Program-made: the position numbers and the translations under genes
Part shown: one piece after another, positions 25,807 to 33,700 of the stretch
Numbering within the stretch: position 1 is the stretch's first letter
Layout: each line of letters opens with the position of its first letter
Assembly (NCBI RefSeq): GCF_024519315.1
Contig: NZ_JANIIC010000021.1
Span: 62,001 to 126,000 of the forward strand
DNA: 64,000 nt
Direction of reading: 5' to 3'
Source of the DNA: Streptomyces malaysiensis subsp. samsunensis
GTDB lineage: Bacteria > Actinomycetota > Actinomycetes > Streptomycetales > Streptomycetaceae
The notes under the pieces: model-generated
The model's database searches: none
The model's input: only the letters and a program-made list of their open reading frames with translations
What the model was told of the DNA's origin: nothing

Positions 25807-26300
25807 CTTGTTCCCCACCCCGCCCCTTCCCGAATCCGGGGGCAAGCCCCCGGCCCCCCGGCCAGGAGCCCCACCACCACGCGCCGGGCCCCGGCCAAGA
25901 GGCCCACCGCCAGGCGCCCCGCCCTCGGCCGAGAGGTCCACGACCGAGCGCCCGGTCCCCCGCCCCGGCACAGCCCACGCCCCGACCGCACGCCGGGCTC
26001 GCGGCCCGATGCCGTCCGAAGGACGAAGCCCGATCGCGAGTACCGGGCAGCCCGAACCGAACGCGGGGGCCGGGCCGGGGGCCAACCCGGGCAGCCTGCG
26101 CCCACAGAGCCCGGACGCGGCCTCGGAACGAGGGCAGAAGCGCAGCTCCCGTGCGGAGCCCGGGGTCACAGCCCGTAGGGTCCGGGGGTACGACCCAGCG
26201 AAGTCCACAGGGCACAGCCCTCGCGGGACTCGGGGCGCAGCCCCGGTCGGGGGCCGGGGGCTTACCCCCGGATTCGGGAAGGGGCGGGGTGGGGAACAAG
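25807..26300. repeat. Long inverted repeat with 52-bp arms (25807-25858 and 26249-26300)
   Basis: The left arm begins CTTGTTCCCCACCCCGCCCC and the right arm is its reverse complement with a single visible mismatch (GCTTGCCCC versus GCTTACCCC). About 390 bp of GC-rich, apparently noncoding sequence lies between. The 746-bp gap from pssA to the glycerate kinase stop contains nothing else I can call. Translations of this element recur in Streptomyces as spurious peptides, from memory. Confidence 0.85.
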
Positions 26301-26447
26301 CGCCCGGTGGCCCCCCATCTGGTTCGGGGTGCGGGCGCCATGTGGGGGCCGGGGTCTGCCCCAGTTCGGTGGGGAATGGGGGTCCGGCGGACCGCGCGCT
26401 GGCGGTTGGCCGCCGGGTGCAGTCCTCATGGAGGTCCGTGGCTGGGG

Positions 26448-27788
26448 TCAGGGGAGGAAGTCCTTGGCCAGGCGTTCTGCGGTGCGTTCCAGGAGGGGGC
26501 CCGCTTCGGCGATGCAGCGGGCCGGGTCCGGTTCCAGGTCCGTGAGGGCGTACGCGCGGCGGATGCCCGCGTTGCCCAGGGCCGCCGGGGCGAGGGCCAG
26601 GCGGCCGCAGACCGCGACCACTTCGATGCCGCGTGCGCGGGCCGCCGCCGCGACGCCCGCCGGGGCCTTGCCGTGCAGGGTCTGGTCGTCCAGCGAGCCC
26701 TCCCCCGTGATCACCAGGTCCGCGCCCTCCAGCGCGGTGGGGAAGCCGAGGACGTCGAGCATGACCTCGATGCCGGGGCGGAAGGTCGCGCCCAGGCCGA
26801 CCAGGGCGCCGAAGCCCATGCCGCCCGCCGCGCCCGCGCCGGGCGCGAGGGCGTATTCGGCGGCCGGGGCGCCGACCGCGCGCTCCAGGACGCGTACGTA
26901 GTGGGCGAGGGCGGTGTCCAGGGCCGCCACATCGTCCTCGCCCGCGCCCTTCTGCGGGCCGTAGACCGCCGCCGCGCCCTTCGGGCCGGTCAGGGGGTTG
27001 TCGACATCGCTGGCCAGGACGGTCTCGGTGTCGGCGAGGCGCGGGTCGAGGCCGGACAGGTCGGCCGTGGCGAGGTCGCGCAGCGGGCCACCGCCCGGGG
27101 CGACGGGGGTGCCGTCCGCCCGCAGGAAGCGCGCGCCGAGCGCGCTGAGCATCCCCGCGCCGCCGTCCGTCGTGGCGCTGCCACCAACGCCGAAGACGAT
27201 CGTGCGGGCGCCCGCGTCGAGCGCCGCTCGCAGGAGTTCCCCGCTGCCGTACGTGGTCGCCGTGAGTGGGGCGAAGACCCCCGCCGGGAGATGCCGCAGC
27301 CCGGACGCCTCGGCCATCTCCACCACGGCCGTGGCCCCGTGCAGCGCGTACGCCGCGGTCACCGGCGCGCCCAGCGGCCCGGTGACCCTCACCTCGCGCC
27401 GTTCGAACCCGGCCGCGACCGCCGCGTCCACCGTGCCGTCCCCGCCGTCGGCGACGGGCAGCGCCTCGATCCGCAAGCCCTCGCCGCCATGGGACGCGCC
27501 GCGGCGCAGCCCCGCCGTGACGCGTTCGGCGACCTCCACCGCCGTGAGCGAGCCCTTGAACTTGTCCGCGGCGATCAGTACGCGCCTCGGGGGCGTGGCC
27601 TGCCCCTCCGCCCACGTCCTGGTCCGTGCCGCGGCATCTGTCTTCGAAGCCCCCGGAGTTCCAGAAGCCCCCGGAGCCCCCGGAGTTCCCGGAGCCCCCG
27701 GAGCCTCCCGCGTCTTCGAAGTCTGCGATGCGTCCGTTGTCTCCGACGCGTCCGATGCCGTCGAAGCCTCCGTCGAAGCGTCCGTCAC
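26448..27788 (-). CDS. Glycerate kinase (GarK/GlxK type) with low-complexity N-terminal extension
   Basis: Phosphorylates D-glycerate, feeding glycolate/glyoxylate carbon into glycolysis. The catalytic part begins RRVLIAADKFKGSLTAVEVA and includes ALPVADGGDGTVDA, GPLGAPVTA, FGVGGSATTDGGAGML and GEGSLDDQTLHGKAP, all typical of the family. Start is taken as GTG at 27788, 8 nt after GAGGAG; an ATG at 27806 has no ribosome site. This gives 446 aa, about 65 more than usual. The extra N-terminus is Ser/Thr/Ala-rich followed by a collagen-like run (APGAPGTPGAPGASGTPGAS) encoded by 9-bp repeats at about 27650-27720. It may be poorly structured or an over-called start. Confidence 0.85.
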   Translation of the reverse strand: MTDASTEASTASDASETTDASQTSKTREAPGAPGTPGAPGASGTPGASKTDAAARTRTWAEGQATPPRRVLIAADKFKGSLTAVEVAERVTAGLRRGASHGGEGLRIEALPVADGGDGTVDAAVAAGFERREVRVTGPLGAPVTAAYALHGATAVVEMAEASGLRHLPAGVFAPLTATTYGSGELLRAALDAGARTIVFGVGGSATTDGGAGMLSALGARFLRADGTPVAPGGGPLRDLATADLSGLDPRLADTETVLASDVDNPLTGPKGAAAVYGPQKGAGEDDVAALDTALAHYVRVLERAVGAPAAEYALAPGAGAAGGMGFGALVGLGATFRPGIEVMLDVLGFPTALEGADLVITGEGSLDDQTLHGKAPAGVAAAARARGIEVVAVCGRLALAPAALGNAGIRRAYALTDLEPDPARCIAEAGPLLERTAERLAKDFLP

Positions 27789-27887
27789 CTTGGTAACTCC
27801 TCGCATTCGCACAGGCGGTCGCGCCGTTGTGACCCTATCCGGCGCGGGCACACCGGTACACCCACCTCAGTTGGGTACACCTGGCCC

Positions 27888-28967
27888 ATGACCCTCAGCG
27901 GGAGCGCACTCGCGGACCGGATCCACGGCGGCTGGCTCGGCCGGATCGCCGGGAACATGCTCGGCAAGCCCGTCGAAAACGGCGACCACTGGACCCGGGA
28001 TCGCATCGACCGGTATCTGCGCCGCGCCGACGCCCTGCCGCTGACCGACTACCTCCCCGCGCTGGAGCCGCTGCCCGACCCGGTGGAGTTCGAGCTGCGC
28101 CCCGAGTGGCAGCGGTGCGTGCGCGGCCGGATCCAAGGCAGTTGCCGCGACGACGACGTGGACTACTCCGTCCTCGGCCTGCATCTGCTGGAGACCCACG
28201 GGCCCGGCTTCAGCACCGAGCAGGTCGGCGAGATGTGGCTGCTGCGGCTGCCGTATCTGCAAACGTTCACCGCCGAGCGGGCCGCCTACCGCAATCTCAC
28301 GGCCGGGGTGAAACCGCCGCTCAGCGCGACCCTCGACAACCCCTACCAGGAGTGGATCGGCGCCCTGATCCGCGCCGACATCCACGGCTGGGTCAACCCC
28401 GGCGAACCACACCGGGCCGCCGCGATGGCCCGCCGCGACGCCGTCCTCTCCCACACCGGCAACGGGGTGTACGGGGCGATGTGGGCGGCCGCGCTGGTCG
28501 CGGCCGCGTTCACGGCGGACGGTCCGCGCGCCGCCGTCGCCAGCGCCCTGGACCGGATCCCGCCGCGCTGCCGGCTGGCCCGTACGGTGCGCCGGGCCAT
28601 GTCCCTGTACGACGCGGGCGTGGCGTGGGCGGACGCGCTCGCCCAGCTGGAGAAGGAGACCGCCGGGCTGCACTGGATCCATGTGGTCCCCAACGCCGCC
28701 GTCCTCACGGCCGGGCTGCTCTACGGTGCGGGCGACTTCACCGCGACGATCGCCCTGACGGTGCGCGGCGGCCTGGACACCGACTCCAACGGCGCCACGG
28801 CCGGGTCGGTCGCGGGGGTGCTGTGCGGCGCGGCGGCCATCCCGCCGCAGTGGACCGAGCCACTGGAGGACCGGGTGCGCAGCGCCGTCTTCGGCTTCGA
28901 CGGCGCCCGCATCAGCGACCTGGCGGCGCGTACGCACCGGCTGGCGGTCTCCTCGGCGGAGCGCTAG
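27888..28967 (+). CDS. ADP-ribosylglycohydrolase family protein
   Basis: A 359-aa protein of the DraG/ARH fold, which removes ADP-ribose from proteins or small molecules using two magnesium ions. It starts LADRIHGGWLGRIAGNMLGKPVE (family GxxxGDALG-like region, here diverged), has the acidic metal cluster RDDDVDYSVL, and a C-terminal GGLDTDSNGATAGSVAG corresponding to the second metal motif. Start ATG 27888 is preceded by two direct copies of GGTACACC at about 27854 and 27875, possible regulator half-sites. Divergent from the glycerate kinase gene across a 99-bp promoter region. The substrate is unknown. Confidence 0.82.
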   Translation: MTLSGSALADRIHGGWLGRIAGNMLGKPVENGDHWTRDRIDRYLRRADALPLTDYLPALEPLPDPVEFELRPEWQRCVRGRIQGSCRDDDVDYSVLGLHLLETHGPGFSTEQVGEMWLLRLPYLQTFTAERAAYRNLTAGVKPPLSATLDNPYQEWIGALIRADIHGWVNPGEPHRAAAMARRDAVLSHTGNGVYGAMWAAALVAAAFTADGPRAAVASALDRIPPRCRLARTVRRAMSLYDAGVAWADALAQLEKETAGLHWIHVVPNAAVLTAGLLYGAGDFTATIALTVRGGLDTDSNGATAGSVAGVLCGAAAIPPQWTEPLEDRVRSAVFGFDGARISDLAARTHRLAVSSAER

Positions 28968-28990
28968 GGCCCGTCGGTGTCATCGGCGAT

Positions 28991-29130
28991 CCTTACGTCT
29001 GTCGACGGCGCCAGCGGACCTCACGTCTGTGGACGCCGTCTCTGGGCCTTACGTCTGTCGACGCCGTCCGTGGGCCTTGAGCCTGTCCGTATCGACCGTG
29101 AGCCTTGAGTCCAGCGACGCCGTCAGCGGG
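28991..29130. repeat. 5 x 28-bp tandem repeat reaching into the tetR 3' end
   Basis: Units start at 28991, 29019, 29047, 29075 and 29103, with exact 28-bp spacing. The consensus is close to CCTTACGTCTGTCGACGCCG plus TC..TGGG; the last two units are more diverged. The fifth unit supplies the stop codon of the minus-strand TetR gene. Confidence 0.9.
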
Positions 29131-29941
29131 CCGGATCGGCGATCCGGTCGAGCCACTCCCGCAGGAGGTTGCGTTCGGGCACGGTCAGGGCGTCGGTCCT
29201 GGGCAGTGCGGCGCGCAGGGTGACGGCGGCCGCGACGGGCCCGGGTTCGGCGGCCGCGGGCGCGTCCGTCGTGATCGCCGCGATGGCCGCCTCGCGCGCG
29301 GTACGGGACAGCTCCGGATCGCGGCGGGCCTCGGGCGTCGTGATGAGCGTGAGCGTCGTACCGCAGCCGGCGGCGTGGACGAGGGCCGCGGCGCGTTCCT
29401 CGGGGATGGCGAGCCGCCCCGCTTCGGCGATGCGCCGGATGAGCCGGGCGAGCACGTCGAAGGCGGCCACGGCGGCCGGTGAGGGCACTCCGGGGTGGTG
29501 TCCGCCGTACATCAGCGAGTACAGCGCCGGGTTGGCCAGGCCGAGGCCGATGTGCAGATCCCACCCGGCGCGCAGGTCCTCGACCGGGTCATCGCTGGCC
29601 TCGTGGACGGCCTTGCTGCTCAGGTACTCCGTGAAGCCGTACGCCACGACCGCGTCGAGCAGGCCCTGCTTGTCGCCGAAGAGCCGGTAGATGGTCGGCG
29701 GCTGCACTCCGGCCGCGGAGCTCACCGCCCGGGTCGAGACCGCGTCGGGCCCGCCGTCGGACAGCAGCCGGGCGGCGGCCGCGACGATGCGCTCGCGGTT
29801 CCCGTCCCGGGCGCCGTTCCCATCCCGCTCGCGGTTCCCGTCGCTGGGCGTGTCATGGCTCCCATCGCGGTTCGCCTCGTGGCTTGCCCCGCGGTTCGCG
29901 GCGTGGGTCCCGTCCGCCGCGGTGACGTCCTCGCTCTCCAT
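29123..29941 (-). CDS. TetR family transcriptional regulator
   Basis: A 272-aa regulator. The first 50 residues are a hydrophilic, repetitive tail (DGNRERDGNGARDGNRER), then the TetR HTH (RIVAAAARLLSDGGPDAVSTRAV, QPPTIYRLFGDKQGLLDAV) and a helical ligand domain with the LMYGGHHPGVPSPA segment common in regulators of oxidoreductases. It is divergent from the NmrA-like gene and the 101-bp gap holds a clean palindrome at 29993-30010, so it probably represses both itself and that gene. The N-terminal tail may be over-called, because the HTH starts near codon 50. Its stop codon lies inside the 28-bp repeat array. Confidence 0.87.
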   Translation of the reverse strand: MESEDVTAADGTHAANRGASHEANRDGSHDTPSDGNRERDGNGARDGNRERIVAAAARLLSDGGPDAVSTRAVSSAAGVQPPTIYRLFGDKQGLLDAVVAYGFTEYLSSKAVHEASDDPVEDLRAGWDLHIGLGLANPALYSLMYGGHHPGVPSPAAVAAFDVLARLIRRIAEAGRLAIPEERAAALVHAAGCGTTLTLITTPEARRDPELSRTAREAAIAAITTDAPAAAEPGPVAAAVTLRAALPRTDALTVPERNLLREWLDRIADPAR

Positions 29942-29992
29942 ACTTCCAACGATAACAGGATCACGTTAGCGGGCATTCGCTTCCAGTGATAC

Positions 29993-30010
29993 GTTGATAG
30001 CAATATCAAC
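29993..30010. promoter_or_regulatory. Palindromic operator candidate in the tetR / NmrA-like divergent promoter
   Basis: GTTGATAGCAATATCAAC: 7-bp perfect arms GTTGATA and TATCAAC around GCAA, in an unusually A/T-rich stretch, 33 bp before the GTG of the oxidoreductase gene. A weaker TAAC...GTTA pair lies at about 29951-29968. Confidence 0.65.
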
Positions 30011-30042
30011 GGAAACAATGGCAACACGCGGAGGAGATCGCC

Positions 30043-30921
30043 GTGATCATCGTTACCGGAGCCAATGGCCAGCTCGGCCGGATGGTCACCGAGCGGCTGC
30101 TGGAGCGCGTCCCCGCCAGGGAGATCGGCGTCAGTGTGCGCGACGTGGACGCGGCCCAGGACCTCGGCGCGAAGGGCGTACGCGTCCGCATGGGCGACTT
30201 CACCGGCCCGGCGACGCTCGCCCACGCCTTCGAGGGCGCTTCGAAGGTCCTGATCGTCTCGACGGACAGCACGGGCGAGACGGCCGTCCGGCACCACCGC
30301 ACGGCCGTCGAGGCCGCGGCGAAGGCCGGGGCCCAGCGGATCCTCTACACGAGCCACATGGGCTCGAACCCGTCCTCCCCCTTCCCCCCGATGCCCGACC
30401 ACGCCGCCACCGAGGAGGCGCTCCGGCAGTCCGGTGTCCCCTTCACCTCACTGCGCAACGGCTTCTACGCCTCATCGGCCGTGATGCTGATCAGCGCCGC
30501 GCTGGAGACGGGCGTCCTCGCCGCGCCCGAGGATGGGCCGGTCGCCTGGACCGCCCATACCGACCTCGCCGACGCGGCGGTCCTCGCCCTCACCGGCGAG
30601 ACCCTCACCGGCGCGGCCTTGGACGGCCTGACCCCGGCGCTCACCGGCCCCGAGGCGATCGACATGGCAGGAATCGCGGACATCCTCACCCGGCTGATGG
30701 GCCGCCCGATCCGCCGCGTCGTCGTCTCCGACGCCGACTACCGTGCGCGGTTGCTCTCCGCGGGCCTCCCCGAGCACGCCGCCGACATGCTCGTCGGCCT
30801 CTTCGCCGCCAGCCGCGACGGCGACTTCGCCCCGGCCGACCCCACCCTCGCCGATCTCCTCGGCCGCCCGACGGTCCGTATGGAGGACTACCTGAAGTCG
30901 GCTCTCGCTCCGGCCCGGTGA
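30043..30921 (+). CDS. NmrA-like / QorB-like NAD(P)-binding oxidoreductase
   Basis: A 292-aa atypical short-chain dehydrogenase: MIIVTGANGQLGRMVTERLLER (Rossmann glycines), VRVRMGDFTG, VLIVSTDS and YTSHMGSNPSSPFP, with substrate-side TSLRNGFYASSA. Closest in pattern to NAD(P)H:quinone reductase QorB and NmrA-type sensors; the active-site Tyr-x3-Lys of classical SDRs is absent. The GTG at 30043 is preceded by GGAGGAG. Likely controlled by the divergent TetR protein through the 18-bp palindrome, perhaps as a quinone or redox stress response (inference). Confidence 0.85.
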   Translation: MIIVTGANGQLGRMVTERLLERVPAREIGVSVRDVDAAQDLGAKGVRVRMGDFTGPATLAHAFEGASKVLIVSTDSTGETAVRHHRTAVEAAAKAGAQRILYTSHMGSNPSSPFPPMPDHAATEEALRQSGVPFTSLRNGFYASSAVMLISAALETGVLAAPEDGPVAWTAHTDLADAAVLALTGETLTGAALDGLTPALTGPEAIDMAGIADILTRLMGRPIRRVVVSDADYRARLLSAGLPEHAADMLVGLFAASRDGDFAPADPTLADLLGRPTVRMEDYLKSALAPAR

Positions 30922-30950
30922 CGACGCGCCCGGAGCGAGGGGGACCCACT

Positions 30951-30978
30951 CGGCCCGGCCCACGGCAGGGCCGGGCCG
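30951..30978 (+). terminator. Stem-loop terminator after the NmrA-like gene
   Basis: Perfect 11-bp arms CGGCCCGGCCC and GGGCCGGGCCG with a 6-nt loop, 30 bp after the stop. An outer GACGACGCG / CGCGTCGTC pair could extend the stem. Confidence 0.75.
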
Positions 30979-31073
30979 CGTCGTCTCCCGGCCCCGCCCA
31001 AAGGGTGCGCCGGACGTGTCGGCCCTGCCCCGGCTGTCGCGCGTTCCAGGGGATACGGCCCGGCCCTATCCCC

Positions 31074-31162
31074 TGGAACGGGATACGGCCCGGCTGGAAC
31101 GGGATACGGCCCGGCCGGCCGTCGCCCGGTCAGTGCTCCGCCGTCGCCCGGTCAGTGCTCCG
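31074..31162. repeat. Two short tandem duplications (21 bp x 2, 22 bp x 2)
   Basis: TGGAACGGGATACGGCCCGG plus C is repeated at 31074 and 31095. Then CCGTCGCCCGGTCAGTGCTC plus CG is repeated at 31119 and 31141. The second copy of the 22-mer contains the stop codon of the downstream minus-strand gene, and the first copy carries the same stop triplet. Confidence 0.9.
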
Positions 31163-31856
31163 CCGTGTCCCAGGCGCTGCCCAGCCAGCCGCCGTGGCTG
31201 TCGAGGAGGGCGACGAGGGCTGCGGTCACACGGTCGTCCCACCCGTCCGTCACGACCTTCAGCTCGAAGGCGGTTCCGGGGCCGCTGTGGAAGTCGAGGA
31301 CGACCCTGCGGTCCAGCCGCCATCTGATGCGGCGCGGGGTGCGGGCCGGGTCGCCTCCGCCGTTGAGGACGCTGGCGATCACGATCAGCAGTTGGAGGGG
31401 CAGGAACAGCCACCAGACACCCCACCAGACCGGCCGCCCCTTGAAGCCGACGGCGGGCCGGGAGCCGGTCTGCTGGACGGTCCAGCGGGCGCGGAGGCCA
31501 CCCTTCATCGCGGGGCGTCGGATGACGAGGGCCAGGGGTTCACCGGCGGCGCCCAGGACTTCGTACGTCGCGGGCCCACCCTTGGTGGCCGACTTGGTCG
31601 CCACCTGCGCGAACACCTGCCCGCGATGAGGGTCGGCCCAGAGGGTGAACGCGCGGGTGCCCTCCTTACCGGCGGCACGGTACTCGGGGAGCCCGCCGTC
31701 GGGTGGGTTCCGCCGCTCGGGGAAGGCCAGCGGGCGGCTGGTGCGGCCGCGGCGTGCGGGGCCGTCGGAGATCCGTATCGTCCAGGGGACGCCGCCTTCC
31801 GCGGACTCGTCCTCCTCCCCCACGGTCCGGCCGCTCAGCCATAGGAAACGTGCCAT
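31152..31856 (-). CDS. Conserved membrane-associated protein of unknown function
   Basis: A 234-aa protein not recognised with confidence. It starts MARFLWLSGRTVGEEDESAEG; its middle (FAQVATKSATKGGPATYEVLGAAGEPLALV, in segments) has alternating short beta strands reminiscent of LURP-one/scramblase-like sheets. One strong hydrophobic segment, VWWGVWWLFLPLQLLIVIAS, at about residues 135-160 suggests a single membrane span, followed by a charged region (RRIRWRLDRRVVLDF). No catalytic motif is visible. ATG at 31856; the in-frame extension to 32588 is antisense to the sirtuin gene and was rejected. The last residues lie in a 22-bp tandem duplication. Confidence 0.6.
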   Translation of the reverse strand: MARFLWLSGRTVGEEDESAEGGVPWTIRISDGPARRGRTSRPLAFPERRNPPDGGLPEYRAAGKEGTRAFTLWADPHRGQVFAQVATKSATKGGPATYEVLGAAGEPLALVIRRPAMKGGLRARWTVQQTGSRPAVGFKGRPVWWGVWWLFLPLQLLIVIASVLNGGGDPARTPRRIRWRLDRRVVLDFHSGPGTAFELKVVTDGWDDRVTAALVALLDSHGGWLGSAWDTAEH

Positions 31857-31967
31857 CCCCGTACTCCCCCGTCCGCAGCCTCCGACGCCGTGCCGGGCGG
31901 AGCCTACCTCTGCCCGTCCGGAGAAACGCGCTCGCCGTCGGCCGCGGCGCGTGCGTACGCTCGCCGC

Positions 31968-32723
31968 ATGAGCAGCGAGACGACGCACCGGCCACTGGTG
32001 GCGATCCTCAGCGGGGCGGGCATCTCCACCGACTCCGGGATCCCCGACTACCGCGGTCCGCAAGGGCTGTGGCGGCGCGATCCCGAGGCCGAGAAGCTCG
32101 TGACGTACGAGTACTACATGACGGACCCGGAGATCCGGCGCCGCTCCTGGCTGATGCGGCGCGACAGCGAAGCGCTGCGCGCCCGGCCCAACGGGGCGCA
32201 TGAGGCCGTCGCCCGGCTGGAGCGCTCGGGGGTGCCGGTGCGGGTGATCACCCAGAACGTGGACGGGCTGCACCAGATCGCCGGGATGCCCGCCCGCAAG
32301 GTGCTCGAACTGCACGGCACCGCGCGGGCCGTGCGGTGCACCCACTGCCAGGCGCGGTCCGGGATGGCGGAGGCGCTGGAGCGGGTCGCGGCGGGCGAGG
32401 CGGATCCGGTGTGCCGGGAGTGCGGCGGGATCCTGAAGTCGGCCACGGTGATGTTCGGGGAGAGCCTCGATCCGGACGTACTGACCGAGGCGGTCGCGGT
32501 AGCGCGGGCGTGCGACATCTTCATCGCGGTCGGCACCAGCCTCCAGGTGCAGCCCGCGGCCTCGCTCGCCGGGCTGGCCGCCGAGCACGGTGCCCGGCTG
32601 ATCATCGTCAACGCCGAGCCCACGCCGTACGACGGGCTCGCGGACGAGGTCGTCCGAGAGCCCATCAGTGTGGCGCTGCCTGCTGTGTTGGAGCGGATCG
32701 CCGGTGGGGAGGGGGGTTGGTAG
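31968..32723 (+). CDS. Sir2-family NAD-dependent protein deacylase
   Basis: A 251-aa sirtuin that removes acetyl or other acyl groups from lysines, releasing nicotinamide and O-acyl-ADP-ribose. Motifs in order: ILSGAGISTDSGIPDYRG, TQNVDGLHQIAG, LELHG (catalytic His), CTHC and CREC zinc ligands, and GTSLQVQPA. All key residues are present. ATG at 31968; divergent from the unknown membrane protein gene with a 111-bp gap. No acetyltransferase or acetyl-CoA synthetase gene lies nearby. Confidence 0.93.
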   Translation: MSSETTHRPLVAILSGAGISTDSGIPDYRGPQGLWRRDPEAEKLVTYEYYMTDPEIRRRSWLMRRDSEALRARPNGAHEAVARLERSGVPVRVITQNVDGLHQIAGMPARKVLELHGTARAVRCTHCQARSGMAEALERVAAGEADPVCRECGGILKSATVMFGESLDPDVLTEAVAVARACDIFIAVGTSLQVQPAASLAGLAAEHGARLIIVNAEPTPYDGLADEVVREPISVALPAVLERIAGGEGGW

Positions 32724-32786
32724 GGCGGCTGATCAGTGGTTTGGCAGTTCGATAGCTCAGCAGCTCGGCAGCTCGGCGCCTCGGCA

Positions 32787-33290
32787 TCAGAAGAGGCCGG
32801 GCAACTGCTGGCCCGACTCGAACTCCAGCAGTCGGCGCTTGCGGTCCAGGCCGCCGCCGTAGCCGGTGAGGCTTCCGGTGGAGCCGACGACGCGGTGGCA
32901 GGGGACGATGATGCCGACCGGGTTCTTGCCGTTGGCCAGGCCCACCGCGCGGGACGCGGTCGGCTGCCCGATGCGGTCGGCCAGCCGGCCGTACGACCAG
33001 GTCTCGCCGTACGGGATGCGCCGCAGCTCGGCCCAGACGCGGCGCTGGAAGGGCGTGCCGTCCAGGTGCAGCGGCAGGTCGAACTCGGTCAGCTCGCCCG
33101 CGAAGTAGGCCGTGAGCTGGCGGAGAGTCTCGGCGAACGGGGTGTCGGCCGGGTCGCCGGGCGCGCCGAAGGTCTCCTCGGGTGGGCGGTGGCGCTGCTG
33201 GACCATGTAGAGGCCGGACAGTTCTGTGCCGGTGGCCACGAGGGTGAGGGGGCCGTAGGGGCTGTCGATGGTGGTGTGGGTGCGGGGCAT
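32787..33290 (-). CDS. ogt: Methylated-DNA--protein-cysteine methyltransferase (Ogt)
   Basis: Suicide repair protein that moves alkyl groups from O6-alkylguanine to its own cysteine. The 167-aa protein has the acceptor in IIVPCHRVVG (Cys131), the Arg-finger HTH region (YGETWSYGRLADRIGQPTASRAVG) and the N-terminal RNase-H-like domain. ATG at 33290 after GAGGAA; longer extensions run through the 58-bp repeat array and are rejected. It lies downstream of ada-alkA on the same strand, 410 bp away, so the two alkylation-repair genes form a group interrupted by repeats. Confidence 0.93.
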   Translation of the reverse strand: MPRTHTTIDSPYGPLTLVATGTELSGLYMVQQRHRPPEETFGAPGDPADTPFAETLRQLTAYFAGELTEFDLPLHLDGTPFQRRVWAELRRIPYGETWSYGRLADRIGQPTASRAVGLANGKNPVGIIVPCHRVVGSTGSLTGYGGGLDRKRRLLEFESGQQLPGLF

Positions 33291-33328
33291 GGGGTTCCTC
33301 GGCGGGGTTTGGGTGCGGGGTGGCGGCT

Positions 33329-33693
33329 TACCGTTGTGCCGGGCCGTTGTTTTGTTGCCGGGTGCGGGGCGGTCGGGGCGGCGGCTTCCCGTTGTATCGG
33401 GCCAGCGTCTCGTTGCCGGGTGCAGGCCGGTGGGCGCGGCGGCTTTCCGTTGTGCCGGGCCACCGTCTCGTTGCCGAGTGCGGGCCGGTGGGCGCGGCGG
33501 CTTTCCGTTGTGCCGGGCCACCGTCTCGTTGCCGAGTGCGGGCCGGTGGCCGGTTTGTGCCCACCCGTTCCGCCCCGCGGAACGATTGCCCACAAACCGG
33601 TGCGTCGCCCGGCCGGGTGCGTAGCAGCAGTCCGTCGTTTCGTTGCCGGGTGCGGGCCGGCAGTCCGTCGTTTCGTTGCTGGGTGTGGGGTGG
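33329..33693. repeat. Minisatellite between ada-alkA and ogt: 58 bp x about 4, then 33 bp x 2
   Basis: Copies of TTCCGTTGTGCCGGGCCACC (start of the unit) begin at 33329, 33387, 33445 and 33503, exactly 58 bp apart; units 3 and 4 are almost identical. After a short divergent stretch, CAGTCCGTCGTTTCGTTGC plus GGGTGCGGGCCGG repeats at about 33628 and 33661. The internal TCGTTGCCGGGTGCGGGCCG core is shared by both arrays. The 410-bp gap contains nothing else. Confidence 0.9.
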
Positions 33694-33700
33694 TGGGTCG

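Noticed and set aside
25607..26341. Minus-strand frame of 244 codons in the gap after pssA
   Set aside because: It reads through the long inverted repeat and gives Pro/Gly/Arg-rich sequence of the spurious kind seen in Streptomyces intergenic repeats.
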